Shown here: in pieces, positions 8,268 to 17,950 of the stretch
Numbering within the stretch: the stretch's first letter is position 1
Layout: every line of letters starts with the position of its first letter
Assembly (NCBI GenBank): GCA_038897115.1
Contig: JAWAXC010000006.1
Coordinates: 1 to 52,924 of the forward strand
Direction: 5' to 3'
Length of the DNA stretch: 52,924 nucleotides
From: Sulfolobales archaeon
Lineage (GTDB): Archaea; Thermoproteota; Thermoprotei_A; Sulfolobales; AG1
Notes under the pieces: generated by a model
What the model was told of the DNA's origin: nothing
What the model saw: only the letters and a program-made list of their open reading frames with translations
Databases searched by the model: none
Translations under genes and position numbers: made by a program

Positions 8268-8329
8268 ATCAGATCCTTATCCACCCCGGCTCTCCCAGGG
8301 GGATGGGTGAAAATATATGGACATCTGAT
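8268..8329 (-). other. GC-rich stem-loop between lysS and the TFB-like gene
   Basis: ATCAGATCC (8268-8276) pairs with GGACATCTGAT (8319-8329, two bases bulged), enclosing GC-rich sequence (8281-8309) with CACCC/GGGTG and CCCC/GGGG complementarity. It begins just past the lysS stop and upstream of the TFB-like start, so it could be a 3-prime end structure, a leader or a small RNA. Confidence 0.4.
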
Positions 8330-8344
8330 CTAAAAGATCTTGAT

Positions 8345-9904
8345 TTACTTGAGATAAAGATCTAGTAATCTAGGATTCAGCTCTACAGCGCATTGGAACT
8401 CATCTGGAATTACATATATAAATGGAATCACATCCTTTATCGAGCTAAGCCCAGAAAGCACCATTGAAAGCCTGTAAAGCCCTATACCAACACCCCCAGT
8501 TGGTGGGAGCCCATATTCAAGGCTTCTAACATAGTCTTTATCCATTGGGTGGGCCTCTAAATCTGCTCTACCAGATCTCTTTCTAAGCTCCTCTTCTTCC
8601 TTGAAGAAGTAATATTGAAGAACAGGGTTGTTGAGCTCTGAGTATCCATTGCCTATCTCTAAACCCTTAATAAATAGCTCGAATCTCTCGCTATATCTAG
8701 GATCGCCTCTATATGGTCTAGCTAGTGGGGAGATATCTCTTGGATATAGTGTGACGAAGGTTGGGTTCTCTATCTTAGGCTGTGCAACTTTTTCAAATAT
8801 CTTCTCTAAGATCTTCCCCTTTCTAGGATCTGTTGTCTCGAGACCAAGGGATCTTGCGATCTCCAGTATCTCATCCTCACCCCTACCCTTAATATTTATC
8901 TTCCCATACTGCTCTATAGCGTCTTCAAGCGAGATCCTCCTCCAAGGCCTTCTAAAGTCGAGGATATATGTCTCTTTATCTCCCTTCACCTCAACCACAT
9001 AGTCTCCATAAACACTTCTAACAGACTCCGATATGAGCTCCTCAACAAGTGCCATGATATCATTCCAATCAGCAAAAGCCTGGTAGATCTCTAGCTGTAC
9101 AAACTCAGGATAGTGGGTTGCATCTATATCCTCATTTCTAAAACATACAGAGATCTCATAGACTCTGAAGAGCCCTGCAACAACCAACCTTTTTAGATAT
9201 GTCTCAGGTGCTATGCTTAAATATGCCTCCCTTTTAAGAGCCTCTATTCTAGTTACGAAGGGTTTTGCGAGTGCTCCTCCATATATGGGTTGGAGCTTTG
9301 GTGTATGAACCTCTATAAAGCCCTTATCATTCAAGATCTTCCTCATATTATATTCTAGCCTATATAGATTAATTATACTCTGTCTAACCCTAGAGTTAAG
9401 CATTATATCTAAATACCTCTCCCTATACCTCTGCTCAGGATCTTTGATACCGAATTCGTGAAAGGGTATTGGTCTCCATGAGATAGAGAGTATCTCTATA
9501 CTCTCGGCCAGCACAGAGACCTCTCCTGCCTTAGTTCTTATAACCCTGCCCTTTACACCGATTATATCGCCCTTATCTATGAGCTCTAATAACTCGAGAT
9601 CTTCTTTCCTAATCACATCACTTCGAACAACCACTTGGATCTTGCCTGTATTGTCATAAAGATCTATGAATGTTATTTTACCATGCCTCCTTATATGCCA
9701 GATCCTGCCAGCAACAGAGACTATATCGCTACTCTCCTCACCAGGCTTTAACCAGCTATATTTAACAGCTATCTCAGAAGCAAAAGCAGATACCTCATAT
9801 CTATATGACACGAGGTAGGGGTCTCTCCCCAGCTCCCTGAGCCTCTTTATCTTTTCCTCAACCTCCTCAGCCCACATTCGCAACATCCTAAGATATCCTA
9901 GCAA
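8345..9904 (-). CDS. lysS: Lysyl-tRNA synthetase, class II
   Basis: Charges tRNA-Lys. The N-terminal OB fold (about residues 55-155: VSVAGRIWHIRRHGKITFID, then GDIIGVKGRV) binds the anticodon; the catalytic core has motif 2 (CFRNEDIDATHYPEF) and motif 3 (GGVGIGLYRLSMVLSG). At 519 residues it is a normal length. This is the class II form; many euryarchaea use the unrelated class I enzyme. The start at 9904 (MLGYLRMLRMW) could also be the ATG six codons on (MLRMW). It stands 35 bases from the Hel308 stop and may share its transcript. Confidence 0.95.
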   Translation of the reverse strand: MLGYLRMLRMWAEEVEEKIKRLRELGRDPYLVSYRYEVSAFASEIAVKYSWLKPGEESSDIVSVAGRIWHIRRHGKITFIDLYDNTGKIQVVVRSDVIRKEDLELLELIDKGDIIGVKGRVIRTKAGEVSVLAESIEILSISWRPIPFHEFGIKDPEQRYRERYLDIMLNSRVRQSIINLYRLEYNMRKILNDKGFIEVHTPKLQPIYGGALAKPFVTRIEALKREAYLSIAPETYLKRLVVAGLFRVYEISVCFRNEDIDATHYPEFVQLEIYQAFADWNDIMALVEELISESVRSVYGDYVVEVKGDKETYILDFRRPWRRISLEDAIEQYGKINIKGRGEDEILEIARSLGLETTDPRKGKILEKIFEKVAQPKIENPTFVTLYPRDISPLARPYRGDPRYSERFELFIKGLEIGNGYSELNNPVLQYYFFKEEEELRKRSGRADLEAHPMDKDYVRSLEYGLPPTGGVGIGLYRLSMVLSGLSSIKDVIPFIYVIPDEFQCAVELNPRLLDLYLK

Positions 9905-9939
9905 TAGCGTTAAATAAATGACCTAGCCTTATCACCATA

Positions 9940-12087
9940 TTATAGCTTGTCCAGCTGCTCATAGATCTGTCTTACTATTGCTTCACCAAAGCCTCTTAGG
10001 CTGAGAAGCCTCTTGGGATCTATTCTTCTAAGATCATCTATACTTCTTATACCATGATTATATAGTATCCTCGCCCTAACCCTCCCAATCCCTCTAAGCT
10101 TTATCAAGGGTATTAACTCCTCCTTAACCCCATTCTCTATCCTTATTGAGAGCTTCTCAAGTACCCTTGAGTGGTGCTTTACCTTGGGTATAACTGCTGA
10201 TATTGCGGAGAGCGCATATGAGATCCATGTTGCGGTCTCAACAACCACTCTTAGATCTCCTGGCATTATACCTAGCTTCTCAACTATTTGGTCTTCGCTC
10301 TCCTCATCTATCCACGCCTTTAGAATCTTTGCGTATTTATAGGCTATTAACCACTCATCCTCGAAAAGATCTTCTTTATGGGGTGGAGGTATATAGCCTT
10401 GGTCTAATGCCTTTAATGCTTCCTCCTCATAGTCTCTATACCCTCCTCTTCTGCTTACGCTTCTAAGAAAATCAGGTGTGTATGAGATTATATGGAGATA
10501 CCATAGATCATCTGCTATGTCTTCTCTAGTAGCTAGAAGATCTAGAGCTCTTTTAGCAGAGAGCGGATCTAGATATTGCTTCGCCACCATCAACCCTAGC
10601 TGTGTTGGGATCAAAATCTCCTCCTTGATCCTTATCATGCCCCAGCTATCAAGATCACCAAGGATCCTCTTAACAGTATTGTCTGCTAGCCTCCCCCCTC
10701 TATATCCATAGAATGTGAGGGAGAAGATATCCATCAGCTCTTCTCTATTCCTTGCATAGCCAGATGCTATTAAGGATAGTATATGTATCCTTAGGCTTCT
10801 CTCGCTAGAGAGGGAGGAATAGATCTCCTCTGGAGATCCATATATGTATCTCTCTGCCTCCCTCCTACTTCTATCAGCTATAATCACCTCCCCATATGGA
10901 TCGTATTGCGGTCTCCCAGCCCTTCCAGCCATCTGCTTATACTCCATTATAGATATATCCTCATATTCTCCATCAGAGTATCTCCTCGTATATACAATAA
11001 CTCTTCTCGCAGGGAGATTAACGCCGGCAGCGAGTGTTGGTGTTGCCACTACAACCTTTAGAATCTTCTCTCTAAAACCCCTCTCAACAACAGATCTAGA
11101 TCCTAGCGAAAGCCCTGCATGGTGATAGGCAACTCCCTTCAATATTAAAGGAGCCAGCGATTCATATTCGATCTTAGCAGATGCTCTTTCCCTCAACTCC
11201 TCTACAAGCTTTAAAGCCTTGCTATTATCCTTAGCAATATATTGGCCTAATAAGCCGAGCCTCTCCGCAATACTTCTAGCCATAGCCTCAGCTTCTCTTC
11301 TAGAGTGTCTGAAGATCAGGAGCTGTTGATCCTCGAGATAGGCTTTAGAGACCATATAGCTTATTAGATCTCCCTTTACATTCTCAACCCTTTTATCCTC
11401 ATAATATATGGTTCCAGTAGATCTATCGTAGAAGCCTTGGATCAGGGGTACAGGTCTCCAGCTGCAGTTAATTAGCTCACCTTTTATCCATCCAGAGAGA
11501 TCTTCTGGGTTGCCTATGGTAGCGCTTAACCCTATTATCTGGATACCCAGCCTCATAGCCCTTGCAATGATCATCTCGATCACAGGCCCCCTTTCTGGAT
11601 CCCCAATCTCGTGGATTTCATCTATAACTAAAACCCTAACCCTAGATAGCCATTTAGGCCTATGCCTTAGTATAGAATCGAGCCTCTCATAGGTGGTTAT
11701 AATTATGTCATAGGATCCCAACTCATCACCGGATCTATCATAATCGCCAGTACTAATTCCAACCCTTAGACCTAAAACCTCCTCCCAATCCTTAAACTCT
11801 AGATATTTCTCATTTGCAAGAGCCTTTAGAGGACACGTATATATTCCGATCCCACCTAATAGGTATGAGTTTACAAGGGCTATCTCTGCTATTAGCGTTT
11901 TTCCACTTGCAGTTGGTGCAGAAACAACTAGGTTTTTCCCTTGGAGAAGCCCCCTTCTAATGGCTTCAGCCTGTGGGGGTGTTAAGCTTTTATACCCTCT
12001 TTTAATGAGTCTAGATTTGATCTTCTCTGGAAGATCTACAAGCTCGATCGGTACAGGATTATCTGGACAGCCTCTTATAATACTCAC
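9940..12087 (-). CDS. hel308: Hel308-type DNA helicase
   Basis: A Ski2-like superfamily 2 helicase acting on stalled replication forks. Motifs in order: Walker A SAPTASGKT (56-64), DEIH (156-159), LSATIGN, VVATPTLAAGVNLP and QMAGRAGRPQYD. The C-terminal end has a helix-hairpin-helix pair (LRGIGRVRARILYNHGI, LSLRGFGEAIVRQIYEQL) that serves as the Hel308 ratchet/brake domain. At 715 residues it matches the family. Its start overlaps the stop of the upstream helical protein by four bases (ATGA type), implying translational coupling. Confidence 0.93.
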   Translation of the reverse strand: MSIIRGCPDNPVPIELVDLPEKIKSRLIKRGYKSLTPPQAEAIRRGLLQGKNLVVSAPTASGKTLIAEIALVNSYLLGGIGIYTCPLKALANEKYLEFKDWEEVLGLRVGISTGDYDRSGDELGSYDIIITTYERLDSILRHRPKWLSRVRVLVIDEIHEIGDPERGPVIEMIIARAMRLGIQIIGLSATIGNPEDLSGWIKGELINCSWRPVPLIQGFYDRSTGTIYYEDKRVENVKGDLISYMVSKAYLEDQQLLIFRHSRREAEAMARSIAERLGLLGQYIAKDNSKALKLVEELRERASAKIEYESLAPLILKGVAYHHAGLSLGSRSVVERGFREKILKVVVATPTLAAGVNLPARRVIVYTRRYSDGEYEDISIMEYKQMAGRAGRPQYDPYGEVIIADRSRREAERYIYGSPEEIYSSLSSERSLRIHILSLIASGYARNREELMDIFSLTFYGYRGGRLADNTVKRILGDLDSWGMIRIKEEILIPTQLGLMVAKQYLDPLSAKRALDLLATREDIADDLWYLHIISYTPDFLRSVSRRGGYRDYEEEALKALDQGYIPPPHKEDLFEDEWLIAYKYAKILKAWIDEESEDQIVEKLGIMPGDLRVVVETATWISYALSAISAVIPKVKHHSRVLEKLSIRIENGVKEELIPLIKLRGIGRVRARILYNHGIRSIDDLRRIDPKRLLSLRGFGEAIVRQIYEQLDKL

Positions 12088-12599
12088 CTATCTAGAGATC
12101 TCCTCATAAGCTCCTTTAAAATATCCCTTCTAACCCTACACTCCTCCGATATAATCTTGAATAGCGTAGCTATGGGAAACCGATCTTCTGTATCCTCTAG
12201 CTTTCCAAGTATATCATGTGCTTCAAGTACTATCTTCTCCATCTCCTCTATACTTTCCACAGCTGTAAGTATCTCTCTTAGTTCGCTTGAATCTCTAACC
12301 TTCTTATATATTTCAGCCACATCTCCCAAGATCCTCATACTTTCACTAGTGATTTCCTTGAGCTCAGCTGGGCTTAGCATCTTCTCAATTAAACTTGCTT
12401 CATAATATGTTAGAGATACATACTCCGCATGTTTAGCACATAGATCTGCGATATATCTTAATAGCAACTTCCAATTTGGAGGTGATATATGTGATGCTCT
12501 ATAATATAGATCTGCGAGTATTCTTTCAAGGCTTTGTAGCGCATCGAGCATGATGGCTATATTATGCTCAATCCCACCAAATCTAGCTATTTCCTCCAT
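12084..12599 (-). CDS. Helical protein of unknown function, ferritin-like pattern
   Basis: I do not recognise this 171-residue protein. It is almost wholly helical, with four long segments and Glu/His-rich turns (SLERILADLYYRAS, AKHAEYVSLTYYE, EEMEKIVLEAHDIL, ISEECRVRRDILKEL) spaced as in four-helix ferritin-like bundles; a complete EExxH metal motif is not present. It precedes Hel308 with a four-base overlap and is divergent from superoxide dismutase. A metal/oxidative function, or a partner role for Hel308, are both guesses; the ORF is well supported by the coupled overlap. Confidence 0.6.
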   Translation of the reverse strand: MEEIARFGGIEHNIAIMLDALQSLERILADLYYRASHISPPNWKLLLRYIADLCAKHAEYVSLTYYEASLIEKMLSPAELKEITSESMRILGDVAEIYKKVRDSSELREILTAVESIEEMEKIVLEAHDILGKLEDTEDRFPIATLFKIISEECRVRRDILKELMRRSLDR

Positions 12600-12712
12600 G
12601 CTCTACATCTAAATATGTATTAAGATATACGGGGGTTAAAAACTATCCACCTAAGAGTATAGTTTGAGGTATCTAATTAGCAGGGCTAAGATACTCGGTT
12701 TCTCATTTGGTG

Positions 12713-12722
12713 TTTAAAATAT
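12713..12722 (+). promoter_or_regulatory. TATA box of superoxide dismutase gene
   Basis: TTTAAAATAT centred about 26 bases upstream of ATG 12744, which predicts a leaderless or nearly leaderless transcript starting at 12743-12744. Confidence 0.5.
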
Positions 12723-12743
12723 AAGCTTAGAAATAGAGTTGAT

Positions 12744-13388
12744 ATGGTTGGTGAGAATATGAAGAGGTATGAGCTCCCCCCACTCCCATACTCATATAAT
12801 GCCCTCGAGCCATACATAATTGAAGAGATCATGAGGCTCCACCACACAAGGCATCACCAGTCATATGTTAACGGTGCAAATGCAGCTCTCGAGAAAATTG
12901 AGAAGCATATGAAGGGAGAGATCCAGGTAGATATAAGGGCGGTGCTGAGAGACTTCAGCTTTAACTATGGTGGGCATATAATGCACACAATATTCTGGCC
13001 AAACATGGCTCCCCCAGGGAAGGGTGGTGGGAAGCCTGGGGGTGTTACAGCAGATCTTATAAACAAGACATTTGGGAGCTTTGAGAAGTTCAAAGATCTA
13101 TTCTCAGCAGCTGCTAAAAACGTCGAGGGTGTTGGGTGGGCTGTACTTGCGCTAGATCCTCTAACAGAGGAGCTCAGGATCTACCAGGTGGAGAAGCATA
13201 ACCTACTAATCACATCTGGAGCCATACCAGTTCTAGTGCTAGATGTGTGGGAGCATGCATATTATCTTCAATATAAAAATGACAGGGGTTCCTATGTGGA
13301 TAACTGGTGGAATGTAGTCAACTGGGATGATGTAGAGAGAAGAGTTAGATCAGCTCAGAATCATGGAAAAGCCTCACTGGGTCTATAG
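12744..13388 (+). CDS. sod: Fe/Mn superoxide dismutase
   Basis: Dismutates superoxide in the cytoplasm. The four metal ligands are in place: His33 (RLHHTRHHQSY), His81 (IMHTIFW), and the Asp and His of LDVWEHAYYLQY. At 214 residues it is the usual archaeal size with the N-terminal helical and C-terminal alpha/beta domains. The gene is monocistronic, with a TATA box 26 bases upstream of ATG 12744 and a T-rich stretch just after the stop (13389-13396). Iron, manganese or cambialistic use cannot be fixed from the sequence. A second in-frame ATG at 12759 is a possible start. Confidence 0.96.
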   Translation: MVGENMKRYELPPLPYSYNALEPYIIEEIMRLHHTRHHQSYVNGANAALEKIEKHMKGEIQVDIRAVLRDFSFNYGGHIMHTIFWPNMAPPGKGGGKPGGVTADLINKTFGSFEKFKDLFSAAAKNVEGVGWAVLALDPLTEELRIYQVEKHNLLITSGAIPVLVLDVWEHAYYLQYKNDRGSYVDNWWNVVNWDDVERRVRSAQNHGKASLGL

Positions 13389-13720
13389 ATTTTTTATAGC
13401 CAGCTGCTATCTCTGATCTCACAATCATTTCACCTTACAACTATAAGCCCTTCTCTAGGGTAGGGAGGAGATCAGATATAAGGGAGTATCCCGAGAAACG
13501 TCTTAGCAAGTGAGGATTATGAATATTATTAATCCATCAACCTCTGAAGTTGTTCTTCAGCTAATTCAAGATCTATATATTTTTCTAGTGATTAGTTTCT
13601 ATGTGAGGGAAGGTAGTGGGTTTGGGATTAGATTGTATTAGATTGTATTGTATCGTTGTTAGGGTTAAAGGTAGAGGTTGCTATATTGCTGGAAATGTAG
13701 GTGTTGAATAATGTCTATAG
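13389..13720. other. Gene-free stretch downstream of sod
   Basis: No ORF is supported. It contains a T-rich run right after sod (likely a terminator, GATTTTTTATAG), a weak inverted copy of the dispersed repeat (13435-13460), a perfect 6-bp stem-loop (CTGAAG 13544-13549, CTTCAG 13555-13560) and a ten-base tandem duplication (ATTAGATTGT at 13627-13636 and 13637-13646). Confidence 0.5.
13435..13460 (-). repeat. Dispersed hairpin repeat, weaker copy D
   Basis: On the minus strand the hairpin CCCT/AGGG (13448-13451 with 13457-13460) precedes GGCTTATAGTTGTAA, which matches the core GGCTTTCAGCTGTAAA at most positions. Confidence 0.35.
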
Positions 13721-14683
13721 ATGGGGGGAAGGACATTGGATAGGCAGCATCACTCTATAAATATTTGTGAGGGCTATTATCTAGAACTTATAGATGGTAG
13801 TATATGGGCTGTGAAAGGTTGTTGTCATGATGGCGAGAGGATTGCTGCAGTTCCTAGGCTTGTTGGGGGGAAGAAATATAAAGGATATGGCGAGGCCATG
13901 GACATCGCTGCTAGGATATATAGATCCTATTTCGTAAGGCCTCCTTTTACAGCAAGGGAGATCCCCATGATCCCTCTGAGGGATGTTAAAAGGGTCATAT
14001 CACCTTCTAAAATACCTATGTGTAGTAGTTATACAGATCTACATGGGATTGCTAGGGAGATTATCAGGATCCTCGATTCAGCAACTGGTAAGTCATGGTT
14101 AATAACTGGGAGCCTCCTATATTGTGCTCCAGATGATATGTCTGATATAGATGTTATCACATATGATGCAGATCAAAAAGATCTTCGAGTTATTTTTAAG
14201 CTAATAGAACAGGGGATCTTTAGGAAACCCTCATACTATGAAGCGCTTAAAGAAGCCTTAGAATCAATTGAAGGTGTTGATATCCAGCTAAGGATCTCTA
14301 AGATCCTTAATGGTATAAATACTCTATATTATAATGGTAAAAGGGTGACTATCCAGCTTGTCAGATGTGATCCTATTAAAATGTCTAAAATCTGCTCTGA
14401 GAAGATCTCTAGCACCAGCTATGCCGCTATATTAAGGGTAAAGGATCGTTATGATGGCTATAGCTCACCCTATCTCTATTCCCTAGAGGTTATGAAGGTC
14501 TTCAGAGGACCCCTTTCAATGGGTGAGGAGCTATATGCATACTCACATAGAGTAAGATATGCATCACTAGCTAGAGGTGATGAAATTGCGTGCAGCGGGG
14601 TCGTCGAGATCGGTGTTGATGGGACTAAATATATAAATTTAGATCTTGGCCTATGCTCTAAAGAATATCTAGATCTTATGTAA
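13721..14683 (+). CDS. Nucleotidyltransferase-like (pol-beta superfamily) protein
   Basis: The centre holds a polymerase-beta-type nucleotidyltransferase signature: a GS motif (WLITGSLLY), then SDIDVI giving the two metal-binding aspartates. The N-terminal part (YYLELIDGSIWAVKGCCH) is a small beta-rich domain found with this core in crenarchaeal proteins. Length is 320 residues. A TAG lies directly before ATG 13721, so this is the first usable start. The family has no assigned reaction that I know of; RNA or nucleotide modification is plausible from the fold. It precedes the thermosome gene but has its own 100-base gap, so co-transcription is doubtful. Confidence 0.65.
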   Translation: MGGRTLDRQHHSINICEGYYLELIDGSIWAVKGCCHDGERIAAVPRLVGGKKYKGYGEAMDIAARIYRSYFVRPPFTAREIPMIPLRDVKRVISPSKIPMCSSYTDLHGIAREIIRILDSATGKSWLITGSLLYCAPDDMSDIDVITYDADQKDLRVIFKLIEQGIFRKPSYYEALKEALESIEGVDIQLRISKILNGINTLYYNGKRVTIQLVRCDPIKMSKICSEKISSTSYAAILRVKDRYDGYSSPYLYSLEVMKVFRGPLSMGEELYAYSHRVRYASLARGDEIACSGVVEIGVDGTKYINLDLGLCSKEYLDLM

Positions 14684-14737
14684 GATGTTTGTTATAATAT
14701 GGGATATAATTAAAGAGTTTTGAAGAATTTACCGAGG

Positions 14738-14749
14738 ATTTATATATAT
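14738..14749 (+). promoter_or_regulatory. TATA box of the thermosome gene
   Basis: ATTTATATATAT lies about 47 bases before TTG 14791, predicting a start near 14770 and a short leader. No heat-shock operator is recognisable. Confidence 0.45.
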
Positions 14750-14790
14750 GCTTTATGGATAAGCTTATATAGAAGCCATACAACTATGAT

Positions 14791-16491
14791 TTGGTGGCTA
14801 TAGTGGCAGCCTATGGGATCCCGGTTCTCATATTAAAGGAGGGGACACAGAGAACAGTTGGTAGACAGGCTCTGAGGAGCAATATTCTAGCGGCTAGAGC
14901 ACTTGGAGAGGTTCTGAAGACTAGCTTAGGGCCTAGGGGTCTTGATAAGATGCTTGTTGATAGCTTTGGAGATGTTACAGTAACCAACGATGGTGCGACC
15001 ATTGTAAAGGAGATGGAGATACAGCATCCAGCAGCTAAGCTCCTGGTTGAAACTGCAAAGGCTGTTGATGCAGAGGTTGGAGATGGAACCACCTCTGTAG
15101 TTGTTCTTGCTAGTGCCCTTCTTGAGAAGGCTGAAAGGCTTCTAGATCAGAATATACATCCTACAATAATAATTGAGGGGTATAAGAAGGCTCTAGATCA
15201 TGCGCTTAGGATTTTAGATGAAATAGCTATTAAGGTTCCTATAAGCGATATAGAGACTCCAGAGGGGTTTGCAAAGTCTAAGGAAGAGCTTAAGAAGGTT
15301 CTCAACTCTATTCTGGCTAGTAAATATATAGCTACACCAGATGTTATAGATAAGCTGATTGACATGACTGTAGAGGCAGCATTGATCGCTACTGAGAAGA
15401 GGGGCGAGAGATATGAGGTGGTTTTAGATAATGTTAAAATAGAGAAGAAGAAGGGAGGATCGCTCTTAGATTCAAGGCTCATAAGAGGTGTTGTGCTGGA
15501 CAAAGAGGTTGTTCATCCCGGGATGCCTAAGAGGGTTACCAATGCTAGGATAGCCCTTCTAGATGCTCCTCTAGAGATAGAGAAGCCAGAGATCACAGCT
15601 AAGATCAGCATAACCTCTCCAGAGCAGATAAAGGCATTCCTAGATGAAGAGGCTAAGATGTTGAAGGATATGGTGGATAAGATAGCTGCTGTGGGAGCTA
15701 ATGTTGTGATCTGTCAGAAGGGTATAGATGATGTTGCACAGCACTTCCTAGCTAAGAAGGGTATTCTAGCTGTTAGGAGGGTTAAGAGGAGTGATATGGA
15801 GAAGCTCGAGAGAGCAACTGGTGGGAGGATAGTGACTAGTATAAGGGATCTTACAGAGAAGGATCTAGGATATGCCGAGCTCGTAGAAGAGAGAAAGGTT
15901 GGTAACGACAAGATGGTATTTGTAGAGGGGGCTAAGAACCCGAAGGCTGTAACAATACTGCTTAGAGGAGCAAATGACATGATATTAGATGAGACAGAGA
16001 GAAGCCTGAACGATGGTCTACATGCTGTGAGAAATATCATTAGAGAGCCAAAGATCGTGGCTGGAGGCGGTGCGGTTGAGGTGGAGCTTGCCCTGAGACT
16101 TAGGAAAGTTGCTGAGAGTGTTAGTGGGAAAGAGCAGCTTGCATTCCAGGCATTTGCAGATGCTGTAGAAGAGATCGCGGCAATACTAGCAAGTACTGCG
16201 GGTATGGATGTGCTTGATACAATAATGAACCTCAGAAAAGCCCATGCAGAAGGAAAGATACTAGCAGGAATAGATGTGCTAAATGCAAAGATCCTAGATG
16301 ATATGACAAAAATAAACGTAATAGACCCAGTGCTTGTTAAGAAGCAGGTGTTAAAAGCAGCTGTTGAGGCAGCAACATCCCTCCTAAAGATAGATGATGT
16401 GATAGGAGCTGCTCCAAAGAAGGAGGAGAAGAAGGGAGAGGAGAAGAAAGGTAAAGGAGAAGAAGAGACAAAGACCCCCGAGCTAGACTAA
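14791..16491 (+). CDS. ths: Thermosome (group II chaperonin) subunit
   Basis: An ATP-driven protein-folding ring subunit. The N-terminal [21 protein letters not shown] and [11 protein letters not shown] motifs of the equatorial ATP site are intact, and [11 protein letters not shown] and the second equatorial half follow. The 566-residue length is normal. The tail is lysine/glutamate-rich ([17 protein letters not shown]) and lacks a terminal GGM repeat. Start options are TTG 14791, GTG 14794 and GTG 14803; family N-termini favour any of these. The gene is transcribed alone and ends convergent with rpoK. Confidence 0.96.
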   Translation: MVAIVAAYGIPVLILKEGTQRTVGRQALRSNILAARALGEVLKTSLGPRGLDKMLVDSFGDVTVTNDGATIVKEMEIQHPAAKLLVETAKAVDAEVGDGTTSVVVLASALLEKAERLLDQNIHPTIIIEGYKKALDHALRILDEIAIKVPISDIETPEGFAKSKEELKKVLNSILASKYIATPDVIDKLIDMTVEAALIATEKRGERYEVVLDNVKIEKKKGGSLLDSRLIRGVVLDKEVVHPGMPKRVTNARIALLDAPLEIEKPEITAKISITSPEQIKAFLDEEAKMLKDMVDKIAAVGANVVICQKGIDDVAQHFLAKKGILAVRRVKRSDMEKLERATGGRIVTSIRDLTEKDLGYAELVEERKVGNDKMVFVEGAKNPKAVTILLRGANDMILDETERSLNDGLHAVRNIIREPKIVAGGGAVEVELALRLRKVAESVSGKEQLAFQAFADAVEEIAAILASTAGMDVLDTIMNLRKAHAEGKILAGIDVLNAKILDDMTKINVIDPVLVKKQVLKAAVEAATSLLKIDDVIGAAPKKEEKKGEEKKGKGEEETKTPELD

Positions 16492-16534
16492 AATAGGTAT
16501 TTATATCCCTACCAATGAGATTCGATCATTATTA

Positions 16535-16566
16535 GATCATTGGTTTTATTTTTAGCCTTTTTATAT
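16535..16566 (+). terminator. T-rich terminator after the thermosome gene
   Basis: Several T runs (GGTTTTATTTTTAGCCTTTTTATA) lie 45-75 bases after the stop, as expected for archaeal intrinsic termination, in the convergent gap with rpoK. Confidence 0.45.
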
Positions 16567-16600
16567 CCTAACCTCTCTGTTTTTAAAGCATGCCTTAGAT

Positions 16601-16876
16601 CTATATCTCCGCCTCAGTAAGCGGTATAAGCTCTTCCTCACCATTGGGATATCTTCTTCGAATAACCATAGGTAGCACCTTTCTCCGTATCTCCTCCTTA
16701 GCTATCTCAATAGGATCTCTGATTCCGAGCTCCTCGATATCTATAAGGGGTGGGGCTCCTAATGAGAGTTGGAGAGCTCTAGCAGCTACTGCTCTAGCAT
16801 ATTCATATCTAGTGAGCTTTTTACCTCTAGCCCTATATACTGGGATCATTGTTATAAACTGCTCTGCAGAGCCCAA
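16601..16876 (-). CDS. rpoK: RNA polymerase subunit RpoK (Rpb6/omega homologue)
   Basis: A small assembly subunit of archaeal RNA polymerase. The signature LTRYEYARAVAARALQLS and the following GAPPLI, DPIEIAKEE and VIRRRYPNG are those of RpoK/Rpb6. Length of 91 residues is normal. It is transcribed after the beta-CASP-like nuclease gene (45-base gap) and faces the thermosome gene. Confidence 0.93.
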   Translation of the reverse strand: MGSAEQFITMIPVYRARGKKLTRYEYARAVAARALQLSLGAPPLIDIEELGIRDPIEIAKEEIRRKVLPMVIRRRYPNGEEELIPLTEAEI

Positions 16877-16921
16877 TTAATCCATCCAGAGATTCACTAT
16901 TTCTTAGAAGCCCTATAATTT

Positions 16922-17950
16922 TTAATAGCAGATCGAGATTTCAGGTTTATATGAGGAATTAATATTAAGCTTCTCTTCTAGATACTTTGCGAATTTCCTA
17001 GCATTATCACCACTTCTATATGCATCTACAATCACATATCTAGGTCTAGCTCTATCTATATATGTTATTAGATCCTCGAAATCTGAGTGTCCACTATATG
17101 AGAAGATATATGTATTCCTATCTATCATCCTATATAGCTCCCTCTCCCACCCGCTTAGATATACCACAGTATGTCTATACCCATTATTACTAAATATATT
17201 GTTGGGCTTCTTAGAGGACGTATGTGTGAAATATATATACCAGCCCTGCTTAACGATCTCCTCGGCTTCTTTAGTGCCCTCTAAAAATAGATCACCGATT
17301 TTAACACCATATTTCTCAGCCACCTTCGATATCCTATACACCTTATTCCCAGCTATATATGGAGCAGCGATCCCGTATCTCCTTAGTATCTCCATAACCT
17401 CTTGCTGCTTACCATAGTAAGCTTTTATAATGATCGGACCTCTAGATAGCAGCTCACTCACAAAGTCCGCTAATAGCTCATCAATGATATCCTTATAAGG
17501 CCTAACATACTCTGGAGAGCCATATGTTGCTTCTGTAACCACTATATCGCTCTCACGAATCTCGGTTCCCGATATAGGATCCTTAAAGTCACCGGTATAT
17601 ACAGCGGAGAAGCCTGTCTCGGAAACAAAATACGCCTGGATCGAGCCTATTATATGCTTACTCCTAAGGATTTCAAGTGTACCATCTTCCAAGCGGATCT
17701 CATCTCCATATTCAGCCTTATACATCTTGTTACTTGGTATATCTATACCTAGGATACTCATTATCTCTAAGGTTGCTGGGTGTGCGATGATCTTGGGACT
17801 GCTCTTTATCGACTCCCCAATATCGAGCATATGATCTGAATGAGCATGTGTCACAACCCTTATCCTATGCGCCTCATGCCCATCTATAGATAAGCTCTTA
17901 CCCAGAAGCACAGCCCCCCTGCAGGTTATAGTTGCACCAACTATCTCCAA
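16922..17950 (-). CDS. Metallo-beta-lactamase fold nuclease (beta-CASP-like)
   Basis: A zinc-dependent nuclease-fold protein. The metal motif THAHSDH (about residues 34-40), the aspartate in YTGDFKDP, and a later SGHSDFEDLITY (C-terminal His motif) are visible, as in the predicted mRNA 3-prime-end-processing exonuclease group. At 342 residues it is shorter than the CPSF-like protein at 25835-27106 and has a reduced middle domain. Adjacent to rpoK on the same strand, in keeping with an RNA-related role. Substrate (RNA or DNA ends) is not fixed by the sequence. Confidence 0.78.
   Translation of the reverse strand: MEIVGATITCRGAVLLGKSLSIDGHEAHRIRVVTHAHSDHMLDIGESIKSSPKIIAHPATLEIMSILGIDIPSNKMYKAEYGDEIRLEDGTLEILRSKHIIGSIQAYFVSETGFSAVYTGDFKDPISGTEIRESDIVVTEATYGSPEYVRPYKDIIDELLADFVSELLSRGPIIIKAYYGKQQEVMEILRRYGIAAPYIAGNKVYRISKVAEKYGVKIGDLFLEGTKEAEEIVKQGWYIYFTHTSSKKPNNIFSNNGYRHTVVYLSGWERELYRMIDRNTYIFSYSGHSDFEDLITYIDRARPRYVIVDAYRSGDNARKFAKYLEEKLNINSSYKPEISICY

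Noticed and set aside
13627-13652. Tandem repeat ATTAGATTGT as a possible CRISPR or origin element
   Set aside because: Only two complete ten-base units, no spacers, no further copies; probably local slippage.
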